Position numbers and translations under genes: made by a program. From assembly GCA_905250125.1 (NCBI GenBank), contig CAJNOL010000374.1:86429-150428 (forward strand): a stretch of DNA of 64,000 bases, given 5' to 3'. Under the pieces are notes generated by a model. The model was not told where the DNA came from and searched no databases. It saw only the letters and a program-made list of their open reading frames with translations. The stretch comes from Rotaria sordida (Eukaryota > Rotifera > Eurotatoria > Philodinida > Philodinidae). Shown piece by piece: positions 1-11,436 of the stretch (positions are counted from its first letter, which is position 1; each line of letters begins with the position of its first letter).

Positions 1-1580
1 ATGTCATGAGGCAAACATAATAAAAAACAAACATCATAGACAGGAGAGAATGCAATATTTTTTGATTATTTATGTTAAACATTCAACAAGAACATAATCA
101 TATCCTGAGCAATTAATATTAGTTAGCAAAGCTACGATATCCACACTAAGGAAAACTATTGCACTTGCACTTCTAGTTAAGCGATAGAATCTCGTTTGAT
201 ACCTGTAGCATTCGAGGTAATACATATAGTATGACATCTCTCGTATTAACTTGAAATATTTATACTCTGTAAAAAAGATGCAAGTATTTCTCTCAAATTA
301 GAAGTTTACGTAGCAAGTACTCTTGCTAAAGTTGAATAATAAGCACAAAGTACATCGGATAAATATCTACATTTGTAGTTTTATTAAACGAAAGAAAGAG
401 ATACGAAAAGTTGAAGTAAATCGTCGAGAGGATTAGAAGTCTCTCCTCTCGCACTTTCTATTGTCAGAAAATCAACTTTTAAAATTAATATCTGCGCCTT
501 ATCGACTTTCCTTACACGCTCAAACTTATACTAAAATCTAAGTTCAGTATAGACAGTATCGTGCTGCTCATTAGAACGAAAAGTCAGTTCAAAGTTATAG
601 AAATCTTGAGACGTAGCTAATAAAAAATATTTGTCAATTCAAGAATGAATTTCTTCAACGAGATAATATCGTGTAATCATTTTAATTATCGTTCGAAGCT
701 TACTCTGAAACAATTCTTGTTGCTCTTTATACGAAAAAAAACTCTTGTAGTCGCCAGATATAATAGACATATTGTACATTCGAGCGTGAAATATACAAAA
801 AAATTTTTGTAGAAGGATAAAATATTAGGTAAATTTCCGTTGTATATCAATTAAAATATCTCTGTAACATTAACTTTATTATAGAAATTCAGAAAAATTT
901 TTATCACAAATCAATCTTTGATAATACAAGAAAAATTAAATTCATATGTTTACATCAAGATTTTATTCAATGAATAGTTCTTATTAGTTAGAGAATGTAT
1001 TTCTTTGTTCAATCGTATATAAAGAAATTTTTTGAAAAATTCAAAAGAAAATACAGAATGTATATTCAATTGTGGATTTTCTATAAACTACTCACTAACC
1101 ACCTTAAATAAGTTTAATAAGAATAAAACTTTTTGTCTTTATTTTTAGTTATTCAATTTTTGAAAAGCTATAATATTGTTAGTGGCACATTTTATTCTTG
1201 AGAAAAAAAAAGAATGCCATTACATATTGTATCAAGACATTGCGAGACATTGATTGTATTCTTCTAAGGACACTTAATACCAATGACAATTTTCCCTTCT
1301 TCGCAGAAAAATGTGTCTGTCTTTTTAGTTGTTCGAATGTAAAATAAAGTCATTTCCTAATGATGCATTAGGCAAAAATGTCTTGAAGGTGAAGTTTGGC
1401 GAGATTAGCAAAACTAATTATTTTGATAGGCATAATAGAAGACCTCAGGTAACTTATGAACGATAAGATAGATAACAAGACCTAAGATCTTCTAATATGG
1501 TTGATGGCTATGCAAATAGTTTCTTACGAAGTCCAATACTTAATGCAAACTTATATCGATCATGTTGTTATTATTTTTAG
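1..1580. other. intergenic, no gene seen
   Basis: AT-rich DNA with no long reading frame and no recognisable exon. The missing 5' exon or exons of the downstream PPR gene would have to lie here or beyond the window. A GT-rich donor-like site near 1450 was seen, but no convincing coding sequence sits before it. Confidence 0.5.
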
Positions 1581-4500
1581 TGCAATGTGGTGATATTGTC
1601 AATGCAATTCGTCTATTCTCAACAATTACAAACAAATCCAACTATATCTGCACAGTTATGTTCAAAGGTTAGTATTTCTTTCGATTTTTACTTATGACAT
1701 TGTTGTTTTAAATAGATCTTATCTCTAATAACATGCCCGAAAAAGTGCTCGATTTATTTGATGAAATCACAATCGAACCTGATAAGTATACTGTCACTGT
1801 TCTATTTAATGCCTGTGCTAAACTTGCCAATGATCGAGCAATGAAAATTGGAAAAAAACTTCTTGAGAAAATGCCTCCAAATTTTCGAAATGAAGATGTT
1901 CTATTAATTTCAGCAATGCATATGTTAATAAGATTTGGTGATATTCAAAATGCTGAAAATCTTTTTCCATCAATTAAAAATAAAAGTATTATTACTTATG
2001 CTACTATGATGAAGGGTAACACTATTAAACAGATTTTAGAATATTTGTAAGCTTCTATTTTAGCATATGTCCAAAATCAAATGTCAGAAAAAGCTTTGGA
2101 TTTATTTGAACAAATTGAATTAAACTTAAATAATGCTGCTTATAATATTGTTTTTAATGCCTGTGCTGAACTTGCCAATGATCGAGCAATGAAAATAGGG
2201 AAAAAGCTTCTTGATGAAATGCCCGAAAATCTTCGAAATGATAATTTTGTATTAACTTCAGCAATACATATGTTAATGAAATTTGGCGACATTCAAAGTG
2301 CTCAAAAGCTTTTTCAATCAATTCAAAAAAAAGATATTGTTACTTATGGTGCTATGATGAAGGGTGAAGTGTATTATATAGATTTTGGAATATTTCTAAG
2401 TTTCTTTTTTAGGATATGTCAGAAATCAAATGCCTGAAAAAGCTTTAGATTTATTTGAACAAATTGAATTAGACTTAAATAATGTTGTTTATACTATTGT
2501 TTTTGCTGCCTGTGCTGAACTTGCCAACGATCGAGCAATGAAAATAGGAAAAAAAATTCTGAATAAAATTCCTAAAAATTTTCGAAATGATAATGTTGTA
2601 TTAACTTCAGCAATACATATGTTAATGAAATTCGGTGATATTCAAAATGCTGAAATTATTTTTCAATCAATTAAAAATAAAAATATTATTACTTATGGTG
2701 CTATGATGAAAGGTAAAGTGTATTAAACAGACTTTTGGATATTTGTAAGATAGAATTTCAGGGTATGTCGAAAACGAAATGGCTGAAAAAGCTTTGGATT
2801 TATTTGAACAAATGGAATTAAACTTAAATAATGTTGCTTATAATATTCTTTTTAATACCTGCGCCGAAGTTGCTAATGATCGAGCAATGAAAATAGGGAA
2901 AAAGCTTCTTGATGAAATGCCCGAAAATCTTCGAAATGATAATGTTGTATTGAATTCAGTAATACATATGTTAATAAAATTTGGTGATATTCAAAATGCT
3001 GAAAATGTTTTTCAATCAATTAAAAAGAAAGATATTATTACTTATGGTACTATGATGAAGGGTAACACTATATTAAACAAATTTTGGAATATATTTAAGC
3101 TTCTATTTTAGGATACATCGAAAATCAAATGTCAGAAAAAGTTTTGGATTTATTTGAACAAATGGAATTAAACTTAAATAATTTTGCTTATACTTTTGTT
3201 TTTAATGCCTGTACTGAACTTGCCAATGATCGAGCAATGAAAATAGGAAGAAAGCTTCTTGATGAAATGCCTGAAAAGCTTCGAAATGATAATGTTGTAT
3301 TAAATTCAGTAATACATATGTTAATAAAATTTGATGATATTCAAAATGCTGAAAATGTTTTTCAATCAATTAAAAAGAAAGATATTATTACTTATGGTAC
3401 TATGATGAAGGGTAACACTATATAAAACAGATTTTGGAATATTTTTAAGCTTCTATTTTAGGATACATCGAAAATCAAATGCCAGAAAAAGCTTTGGATT
3501 TATTTGAACAAATTGAATTAAACTTAAATAATTTTGCTTATACTATTGTTTTTAATGCCTGTGCTGAACTTGCCAATGATCGAGCAATGAAAATAGGAAG
3601 AAAGCTTCTTGATGAAATGCCCGAAAATCTTCGAAATGATAATGTTGTATTGAATTCAGCAATACATATGTTAATGAAATTTGGTGATATTCAAAATGCT
3701 GAAAATGTTTTTCAATCAATCAAAAAGAAAGATACTAGTACTTATGGTGCTTTAATGAATGGTTACAATATGAATGGTTTATCAAGGAAATGCTTTAAAA
3801 TCTTGGAAGAAATGCTTGAAGAAAATATTTTTCCCGATGAGATCATATGGAATATACTTATCGGTGCATGTTCAAAAATTCGTTTGCTTCGTCGTTGTCA
3901 ATATATTATTAATCAGATTCCTCTTGAAATTCAGAATAAAAAACCAATACAAATTTCGTTAATTCATATGTGGGTAAGTATCGATTGTTGATTTTTACCA
4001 ACTATTTTATTATTTTGATTAATATTATTTGTTTTCTGTAACTCAGATATGTTTTTTAAAGGAAAAATAGTTAGCGTAAGTTTTAAGTCGAAGGCTCACT
4101 TTGTACCTGCCTCTCTCCATTACATAACATACCAAGACTTGTTCATGTTACAGAGACTCTGTTTGAAAGACTTTGGCAATTAAAATCAAATAATAGATAT
4201 TCTATAACAAGATTATTTATCAGTTAGGCCGATGATTATAATTGTTTAGGATAATAAAGCCAAAGCAAATATATGAGTTGTAGTATATTTTCGACCCAAT
4301 AGAGCCTTGATTAAAAGGGTCTTTTTTCTTTAAAAGGGTAAATGTGCTTCAATTGAAAAAGCACAAAATGTATTTCAATCAATTGTTGATCGTGATACAA
4401 TGACATATACTGTAATGAGTAATTATATTTACTTTTATTCATATTGGTTTGTTTAAAATATTAGAAAATTTTCTTTTGAAGTTAATGCATTCGGTCTCAA

Positions 4501-5632
4501 TGGAATGGGTTCTGAAGCTATTGAATTATATAGAAAAATGCCGAATAATCTACGTAATGAAATTTCACATATTTGTGTTTTAAATGCATGTTCTCATTCG
4601 GGTCTTCTTCAAGAAGCTTGGAGTATTTTTAATGATATTCCTTTAAAAACAGAGAAAATGTATACTACTATGGTTTGTTCTTATTAATTTAATTATTATC
4701 TAAAACTAATTAATATTTCATATTATATATTTAAGGTTGATTGTTTAAGTCGTTTATTTCTATTTGATGAAGCACAAAATTTAATCAATGAATATGAAAA
4801 AACAAACAAACCAAGTTTAGTCATGTATGGTTAGTATTTTTTTTTATAGTGTAATATTGATGTTTTGTTTATTGATTTACTTTTATTTTAGTATCGTTAT
4901 TATCTGGTACACGTAATAATCGAAATCGTAATTTATCTGAGAACATATATAATCGAATGAAATGTTTGTTTCCTAATGAAAAGCAAGATCTTACGTCAGG
5001 AGCAATTCTTATTTCAAATATATATTCATCAGTGGGAGAACATGAACTAGCAAAAACTTTCCGATATAATCAAATAAAAGAATTAGGAACAAATGTCAAA
5101 CTAGGATTAACATGGACGGAAGTAAATGGTCAACTAGTGGTAAAAAAATCTTTATTAGATAAATAAAGAAAATATATTATTTCATATAGGAATTCACAGC
5201 TCATGATCGTTCTCATCCAAAATCATCAAAAATTTTTTCTGAACTTCAACGTTTAACATCTGAAGCAATTGCATATGGTTATGAATGTGATCCTTCATGG
5301 GTAACTCGTCAATTAAAAGAAGGAGAAACAAATTTATCGGTTCTTTGTGGTCACAGTGAAAGAATCGCAATTGCTTATAATTTTGTTGAAGAACCAGACA
5401 CGAAATTTATTCAAGTAACTAAAAATCTTCGTATATGTGGTGATTGTCGTAAGTTAACTTGTTCTTTTTTCATTTTGATCATTTTCAATAATGTATGATT
5501 TTCGTTTTTATATAAGATCAAATGACAAAAATAATAGCAAAAATCCGACAATGTCATATTATTGTTGGTGATGCTAACCGCATACATCATTTTAATCCAA
5601 ATGGACAATGTTCCTGCCAAGATCATTTTTGA
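1581..5632 (+). CDS. DYW-type pentatricopeptide repeat (PPR) protein, 5' end not found
   Basis: Candidate organellar C-to-U RNA-editing factor. Exons: 1581-1667, 1716-2015, 2064-2363, 2413-2712, 2762-3061, 3112-3411, 3462-3973, 4337-4418, 4482-4672, 4736-4829, 4892-5139, 5190-5448, 5517-5632. Phase is kept throughout, giving 1029 codons including the stop. Six near-identical 100-residue blocks each hold a P-L-S PPR triplet (for example TYGAMMKG, FNACAELANDRAMKIG, IHMLMKFGDIQNA). Degenerate PPRs follow (MINAFGLNGMGSEAIELY), then an E/E+ region (SNIYSSVGEHELAK, LTWTEVNGQLV) and a DYW deaminase domain. The deaminase shows DRSHP, the zinc-site GHSE, CGDCHQMTK (His codon split by the last intron), the RIHHF block and the CSCQDHF terminus. 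The end is DHF rather than DYW, as in some non-plant members. The active-site His, Glu and Cys residues are all present, so the domain looks functional. No start codon or transit peptide was found, so the 5' end is incomplete or truncated. The family is known from plants, several protists and bdelloids; horizontal origin is inference. Confidence 0.9.
1716..3761 (+). repeat. six tandem exon+intron units, about 349 bp each, encoding PPR triplets
   Basis: Units start at 1716, 2064, 2413, 2762, 3112 and 3462, spaced 348, 349, 349, 350 and 350 bp. Each is an exactly 300-nt exon in phase 1 at both ends, followed by a 48-50 nt intron; the last unit runs on into unique sequence. Coding parts are almost identical between units, and the introns also resemble one another, sharing an attttggaata / cttctatttta pattern. 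Duplication therefore occurred at DNA level with the intron included. The symmetric phase lets units be gained or lost without breaking the frame. Confidence 0.92.
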
Positions 5633-7281
5633 ATATTTTCAAATAAATTTATTCTTTAGAAAAATGTTTTTGTTTAAAATTATTGATCTTTTTCTGGTAG
5701 ATTTTATTAATTAACACAGCAAAACTTATTCTTTTACACTTAGTTATTCTATTGGAGAAATCTTTTCTTTTTCCTGAAATCCAATAATTTGTGGTAACTA
5801 ACGCATTTTAAATTCGATATTGAATGTATAGAATTTCTCATAGAACGATAGAATTACAGTTTTCTCTATACATCTACGATATTTTAAAGATTTTGAATAG
5901 TATTATTGACGAGGAATTTTGGCTTTGAAAATCGAAGACATGATTTATATATTATAGAAGAGCATTTTTCAAGCAATAACAATTTTCATAGAATATTTCT
6001 TGTTATTATCGAATATAGAGTTGAATTCTAAATAAAATGATATAGTTTTCAAATGGAACTGCTACAAGATTTTGAATCCGAAAAGACAAAATTGATATCA
6101 ATTTATAGTGAAAAAATAATCTTCTATATTTGTTGTGACAGATGTTTTTATTGAAATTTTTGTACTTTCATCAACAAATCTAGAATTATACAGAGAATCA
6201 TCTGTTTCTTATTTGGTCCTATTGTCTCTATCACCAGCTCAAGTTCAATCCATATATTCAACGTTCGAAGCATCAAATTAGCTTTCAATATGACTACTTT
6301 GATATAGGCATGGTTTTTGTTAAATCTACCATTCTTGGAACTCTTTGATATTGTTGGGAATTCGAATTGACATTGCATATAGAATAGAAACAGAATTTCT
6401 AGTGTCATTGTCGAAGGCGATATTCCATACCTCTGTACTTCTAAAGTATGAAGACGTTTAGTGAAGTATAGAAATGTTCACAGAAAGATGAGACAGTTTT
6501 TGTTAGCTTAAGGTATTTATTAAAAAGTAAAAATAAAGAAAGTCATAAGAAGTATATAGCATAAAATAATTCGTTGTCAGTTACAGAAATACGGAAATAT
6601 ATGTCATTAAAACTCTATTTTGTTTAAGTTTTTTCTATTTCTTATCAATGATCGATTATTTCAATTCATTTTATATGTCACTTTTATATTGCCTGCTTAA
6701 TTATCATGCACTGATATTGTTATTTTTATCACACTTGAAATAAGCACCATTTTTCTCCTTGAACACATTAGTGGAAAAAGAAACAATAATAGTAAAAAGA
6801 GAACTGGCACTTCGTCTTCTACTATAAGTTCTGATTTCATTATTGTTTTTGAAATGAAAATCTATATTAGAAAGACAAACTGACTGAATTTCTCTTTTAT
6901 TGCGTGCATAAAAGAAATTCTCAGAACTGCATAAAAATATGTATGTCGAAGAGTATGTTTTTCCCATCCTCCCTTGAGAAAACTCCTGAGACTAGAGTGT
7001 GGGTGTGAACAAAATAAGAATGTGGCATCCGTACACCCACGGCCACACCCGCATTCACACCTACACCCATATCCACCCTAAAGATTGACTTTACTCTGTG
7101 CAAAGAAACGAGTATGTGTCGCAGCTCTTCAGAAGGCGCTACGTGCTCCCACGCCACGACGCAGATATAAAAGATCAGTTACACGGACAATTTTTAAAGA
7201 ATTTTTGAGTAATTAAATTCAACATTCAAGCTTTACAAGTGTGATAGACTTCAATGTTTTGAATGAACATATGAATAAGGG
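5633..7281. other. intergenic, no supported gene
   Basis: AT-rich, with only short unrecognised frames (for example 6148-6408 on the minus strand). The stretch 7031-7079 is a run of degenerate CACCC motifs, unusual for the local base composition. Confidence 0.5.
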
Positions 7282-8296
7282 GGGCGCTCCCTTTTCGTCC
7301 TCGTTTTTTTTACGGATATCGGTCATAGATGACCGTTGCGAAACCCAATTGCTCTGAAATATACCGGATGTTCGGAACAAAAAATGACGGATGTTCGGAA
7401 TAAAAAGTGACGGATGTTCGGAATGAAAACTACAGATGTACGTAATAGCGGGTGGCGGATGTTCGTAACAAAATACTCCGGATGTTCGGAGCAGAAAAGA
7501 ACCGATGTTCGTTATAATACAGATTATTTTTTTTATGTTCTAACATAACCTTTTACAAAAACAATCATAAGATAACAAATAATTATTCAAGTTTTAATAT
7601 GGCACACATATTAATAATAACAATTCTAATATATCACTTTCCTTGCACATAATGAAAAGAGAGAGAATAATTATCTTATATTAGAGAAAAAAAAAATCAT
7701 TATGTCTAATGTTTTTTTACTGCATGGCTCGATTTTTTCTTTTTTGGTGTTTGTTTCATATTGTTATCATCTATTTCTTTGTTCAACAACAATGTGCAAC
7801 TTATGACCATTATGTGAATCAGCAAACCAATTCATTGTGTTACACGAATAATCGTCTCAGCCAATCATATTCGAGATGCTGGCTTCCGCAAAAAGCGAAT
7901 CTTTATTTTTACTACTCATTTACACTATCTATCTGTAAGATCTATCGCTCACTACTGAACTCTATACTACTTTAAAAAACTCTAACTGAATGTACAAGTG
8001 GTCGCTACACTCAAGGACTTAAAAGATATTATATGAATGAATCCTTTTCTATGTTAAAGAACAGACACCAAAATTCATTCCGTACATCCGTCACTTTTTG
8101 CTCCGAACAGCCATCATTTTATGTTCCGAACATCCTGTATTTTTTGTTCCGAACATCGCGTATTTTTCGTTCCGAACACCTGCACGGTTTTCATTTCGAA
8201 CATCCGGAAACACGATATTATGCTCTAAAGTCGATTCCGAACATCCGGACAAGTAACCGGATGTTCGGAAGAGCGAGGACGAAAAGGGATGCACCC
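7282..8296. mobile_element. foldback-like non-autonomous DNA element with iterated inverted arms
   Basis: The ends are inverted copies: CCCTTTTCGTCCTCG at 7289-7303 and its complement at 8274-8288, with partial matching of the outer GGG-rich tip. Inside each end lies an array of about seven units of 22-24 bp, consensus CGGATGTTCGGAACAAAAA. The left array (about 7356-7525) reads forward. The right array (about 8085-8270) reads inverted, apart from one forward unit at about 8257-8270. The 550-bp core has no recognisable transposase. No clear target-site duplication was found. The architecture resembles Foldback-type elements; the superfamily is unassigned. Confidence 0.75.
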
Positions 8297-9380
8297 GTCT
8301 TTGCAGAATTCTACTGAAAGATAAGGACAGATATGCAGAGAACGATCTACAATCATCAAAAACGAAAAATAGAAAATTTCCATTACTGACTTTTGACAAT
8401 TGCCAAAAATCTGCTGTCAAAATTGCTACGGTGAACCTACTTTTATCCTCAAAAACAAAAATGATATGGCTTATTTTGACTGACATAAAAGATGGATGGT
8501 GGAAAAACATTTTATCAAGAAGATTGCGTACAAATGTTTATGCATGTTCTTCAACTTTACTTAATGTTCTCATGAATTCATTTCATCGGACCAATAGTGA
8601 ATAGTGATTGTTGGCAGTAGACGCAATAGAGATGAAAAACGACAGAAGATTTTGTCCGCAAAGAGATAGAAAAAACTTAAAAATCACTGATGAACATTGA
8701 ACGGAAGGACACATCAATCGAAGAACACTTGTATTAAGAAATAAAATGATAGAATATTTTTCAAGATTTTGTTATTAATACAACCTGATTTTCATTGTAT
8801 AATTTGTGCATACTAGAAAAGATTAAGTATATATAACAATTGGTAATATTTTAAATTGACTTTTAGTTCTTCTCACATTAATTACTAATAGACATTTAAA
8901 ACCACATTCAGTTGACACATATACTATTGAGAAATTCAATTTTTATATGAAATAAACGCAGAAATTTCTCACTTCAAAGAAATCGTCTTTATAGTATATC
9001 TATTTTGATAAAGTTTAATTAAGACTTGTTTTAGTTTTAAAATTTTATTTTTATACGTATGAGTAGATATAAAAAAGATAAGGGTTGATCATTCATACAT
9101 TTTTTCTTGAAGAAAATAACAATTTCAACTTATGAAAGAAATTGAAGCTATTATTAAAAATGGTACCAATTTAATTTATTGTTTTTTTTTCGAGCGGGAA
9201 AGAATTTTATATTATTCTATTGGGTATATTTCGTTGAATTTCCAATAAATTCTCTTCTATATATATATTTTATTTTTTCTATCAATTTATCAACTGATGA
9301 AATAAGTTGGGGTGGGTGTTTTTTAAAATGAATAATATAATTATAATAAAAATAGACAATTTAGACAACATATATTTGAT
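8297..9380. other. intergenic
   Basis: AT-rich spacer before the small membrane-protein gene. No gene or repeat recognised. Confidence 0.5.
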
Positions 9381-9800
9381 ATGACTAAGTTAGAATCGCA
9401 AGTATTTTTCAAATGGTTACCTATTGTTATTATTCCTTTGTTAATCATTATTATTCTCGGTTTATCTTATTGGATTTTTTCTCGTCGACGACGACGAAAC
9501 GATCAAAATTCAAATAATAAAAAATTAGAAAAAGAATTTATAATTACAGAATCTATTCATCAAACAATGGTTCCAAAAAATGAATATTTATCATCTCCAA
9601 TTCAAATTTTAACAAAAAAATCTTGGTCAAAAAATTCAACAGAATTTACTAATGCTGATATAACTCATCTTGATAAACTTTTTCGTACGGCAAGTGATCG
9701 ATTAATGTGGAAACAAGATTATTTAACAAAAGATCAACATAATAAACTACGAAAAGTACCTTCTGGACAAACTCAACAAAAAACTTTATTTTCCAATTAA
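9381..9800 (+). CDS. small single-pass membrane protein, unknown function
   Basis: Uninterrupted 139-residue frame. After a short N-terminus, residues about 12-33 form one strongly hydrophobic helix (WLPIVIIPLLIIIILGLSYW). A stop-transfer cluster SRRRRR follows, then a polar tail rich in Asn, Lys, Gln and Ser. By the positive-inside rule the tail should be cytoplasmic. The protein has no cysteine and no enzymatic motif that I recognise. The stop codon lies only 44 bp from the stop of the convergent aprataxin gene. Codon usage resembles that of neighbouring genes, which supports a real gene. I do not recognise the family; a lineage-specific protein is likely. Confidence 0.6.
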   Translation: MTKLESQVFFKWLPIVIIPLLIIIILGLSYWIFSRRRRRNDQNSNNKKLEKEFIITESIHQTMVPKNEYLSSPIQILTKKSWSKNSTEFTNADITHLDKLFRTASDRLMWKQDYLTKDQHNKLRKVPSGQTQQKTLFSN

Positions 9801-9844
9801 ACATATTTTTTTTTCAACATAATGTCTTTAATTATATGTACAAA

Positions 9845-11145
9845 TTAAGAAGTATGTGTAAGTAAATGTTGCTTAAGTTTAGGCATTGTTGTAAATTTAT
9901 TTGAACATCGATGACATTGTAATTCATTATCAAGAAGTTTGTGCATTCTTGTTGTATCAACATGAATAGAACCATTTGCTTGTAAATCATCAATAACTTG
10001 ACTTGCATCAAGAAAATAATCACTTGTAAAAGAATTCCAATGTTTTTTCTTAGAAAAAAGAAAGAAAGAAAGAAAGAATAGATTTATATATTAATAAATA
10101 CATATTTACAGTGATTCCAAAAAATTATTCGATAAGATTTATTTTCAATTTTTTCCTATTACTATAAATGCTTCCAATAGCGATTTGTATAGAGACTTCT
10201 ATTTCTAACAAGAAGTTTTGAAGATGAAAAACGATTGCTAGTGTCCAAAGAGAATTGGGCAATTCACATTGATGGAACAAATAATTCTCTACAAAATGAA
10301 ATATCTTTCAGCTCTCTACGGTATCTTAGACCAAGATACATCAATCTTATGGAAGGTACAGAAATGATATCTCTTGACGAAATGAGTTGGAATCCGCTAT
10401 TGGAATTCTTATTAGCAGTGGAAAAAATTAAACATAAACCTAGTGGAACAATTTGAATAGTCACTATATATATATATACATACTGTTTTTAAACTATCTG
10501 ATATAAAATCTTGACTGATGACATGCATATGAAGAAGTGACATTGATGGAATAGCATGATAACCATAACGAAAATGAGCAAATGAACCACGAGCATTAGC
10601 TTTTGCTGCAATTCTATAATTATTCAAAGAATGCATAGTCGAAATTAAAATACGAATTAAATTACTTTTCAGCAACTTCTTTACCAACTTTAAGCATATG
10701 TTTAAGTAAAGGAAGATGAGTATTATTGATCGATTTAAGATTTGCAATATATTCATTAGGCATAACAAGTAAATGAATGCGAGCCTAAAAAATAAATAAA
10801 AATAAATATTTAACTTAGCTCAATAAACTTCAGTCTTCAAGAATCCTAAAAAAATTACTCTATTATTTCAAATGTTAACTAGTAAACTATAAGTCATAGG
10901 CAAATCTCAGTTTTTCGAATAATTCAATTTCTATTATTTTCAAAAAAAAAAAATAATCAACTTACTTTTGGATATTTATCTTTAATCACAGTACATAATT
11001 CATCTTTGTGTACTCGTGCACCTTCATCATCTAGAGCTGTTGATAAACCTGCTGACCAATGATTTCTTTTTGGTTGATTTTCATTAAGATTTTCCGAAGG
11101 TAGGTTTCGTTTAATAGCCGTCGATGATGGTAATGAAGAAGCCAT
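9845..11145 (-). CDS. APTX: aprataxin (DNA 5'-adenylate hydrolase), short form without FHA domain
   Basis: Removes AMP from abortive 5'-adenylated DNA ends left by failed ligation; acts in the nucleus and possibly mitochondria. Exons on the minus strand: 11145-10966, 10784-10666, 10613-10484, 10048-9845. Phase is kept and the product is 210 residues. The HIT domain is clear: NHWSAGL, VIKDKYPKARIHLLVMP, LPLLKHMLKVG, FRYGYHAIPSMSLLHMHV, ISQDF and KKHWNSF. A C-terminal zinc finger (CHRC...H...H) ends in LKQHLLTHTS. The N-terminal FHA domain of vertebrate aprataxin is absent. The HIT signature reads LLHMH, so the first of three histidines is Leu while the catalytic middle His is kept. An alternative upstream ATG at 11178 is in frame. 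Introns 1 and 2 are 181 and 52 nt; intron 3 is unusually long (435 nt). Confidence 0.93.
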
Positions 11146-11436
11146 TATTTCTAAATCACAGAATACAGAAGAAAACAAATTTCTGCTATTTTTTGTTATT
11201 TGTGTAAATATATATAAAGTTTCTGTAATTACATCAATATGGTGTAAGATTAGTCAATTTATTTCACAATTCAATACAGAAAAGAAAAAAAGACAAACAA
11301 AAAAAAGCACTTTACCAAATAAACACACACAATAATAATTATAAGGAAAATGCAACGAAAAATGAATATATATTTGAGAAATTTAATTATTATCAAAAAA
11401 CAAAATTCATATATAATATCTGACATTGATATTTTT

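Noticed and set aside
3774-3962. Second open frame inside the last PPR-array exon
   Set aside because: It overlaps the PPR frame, which matches a known family; this one has no recognisable protein and is a frame shadow.
7709-7975. 88-codon frame in the core of the foldback element as a possible transposase
   Set aside because: No DDE or other transposase motif, low-complexity hydrophobic start; treated as non-coding core.
8033-8510. Two overlapping opposite-strand frames with repeated FRTS/FRNE-like peptides
   Set aside because: They translate the 22-24 bp iterated arm of the foldback element; repetition comes from the DNA repeat, not from protein selection.
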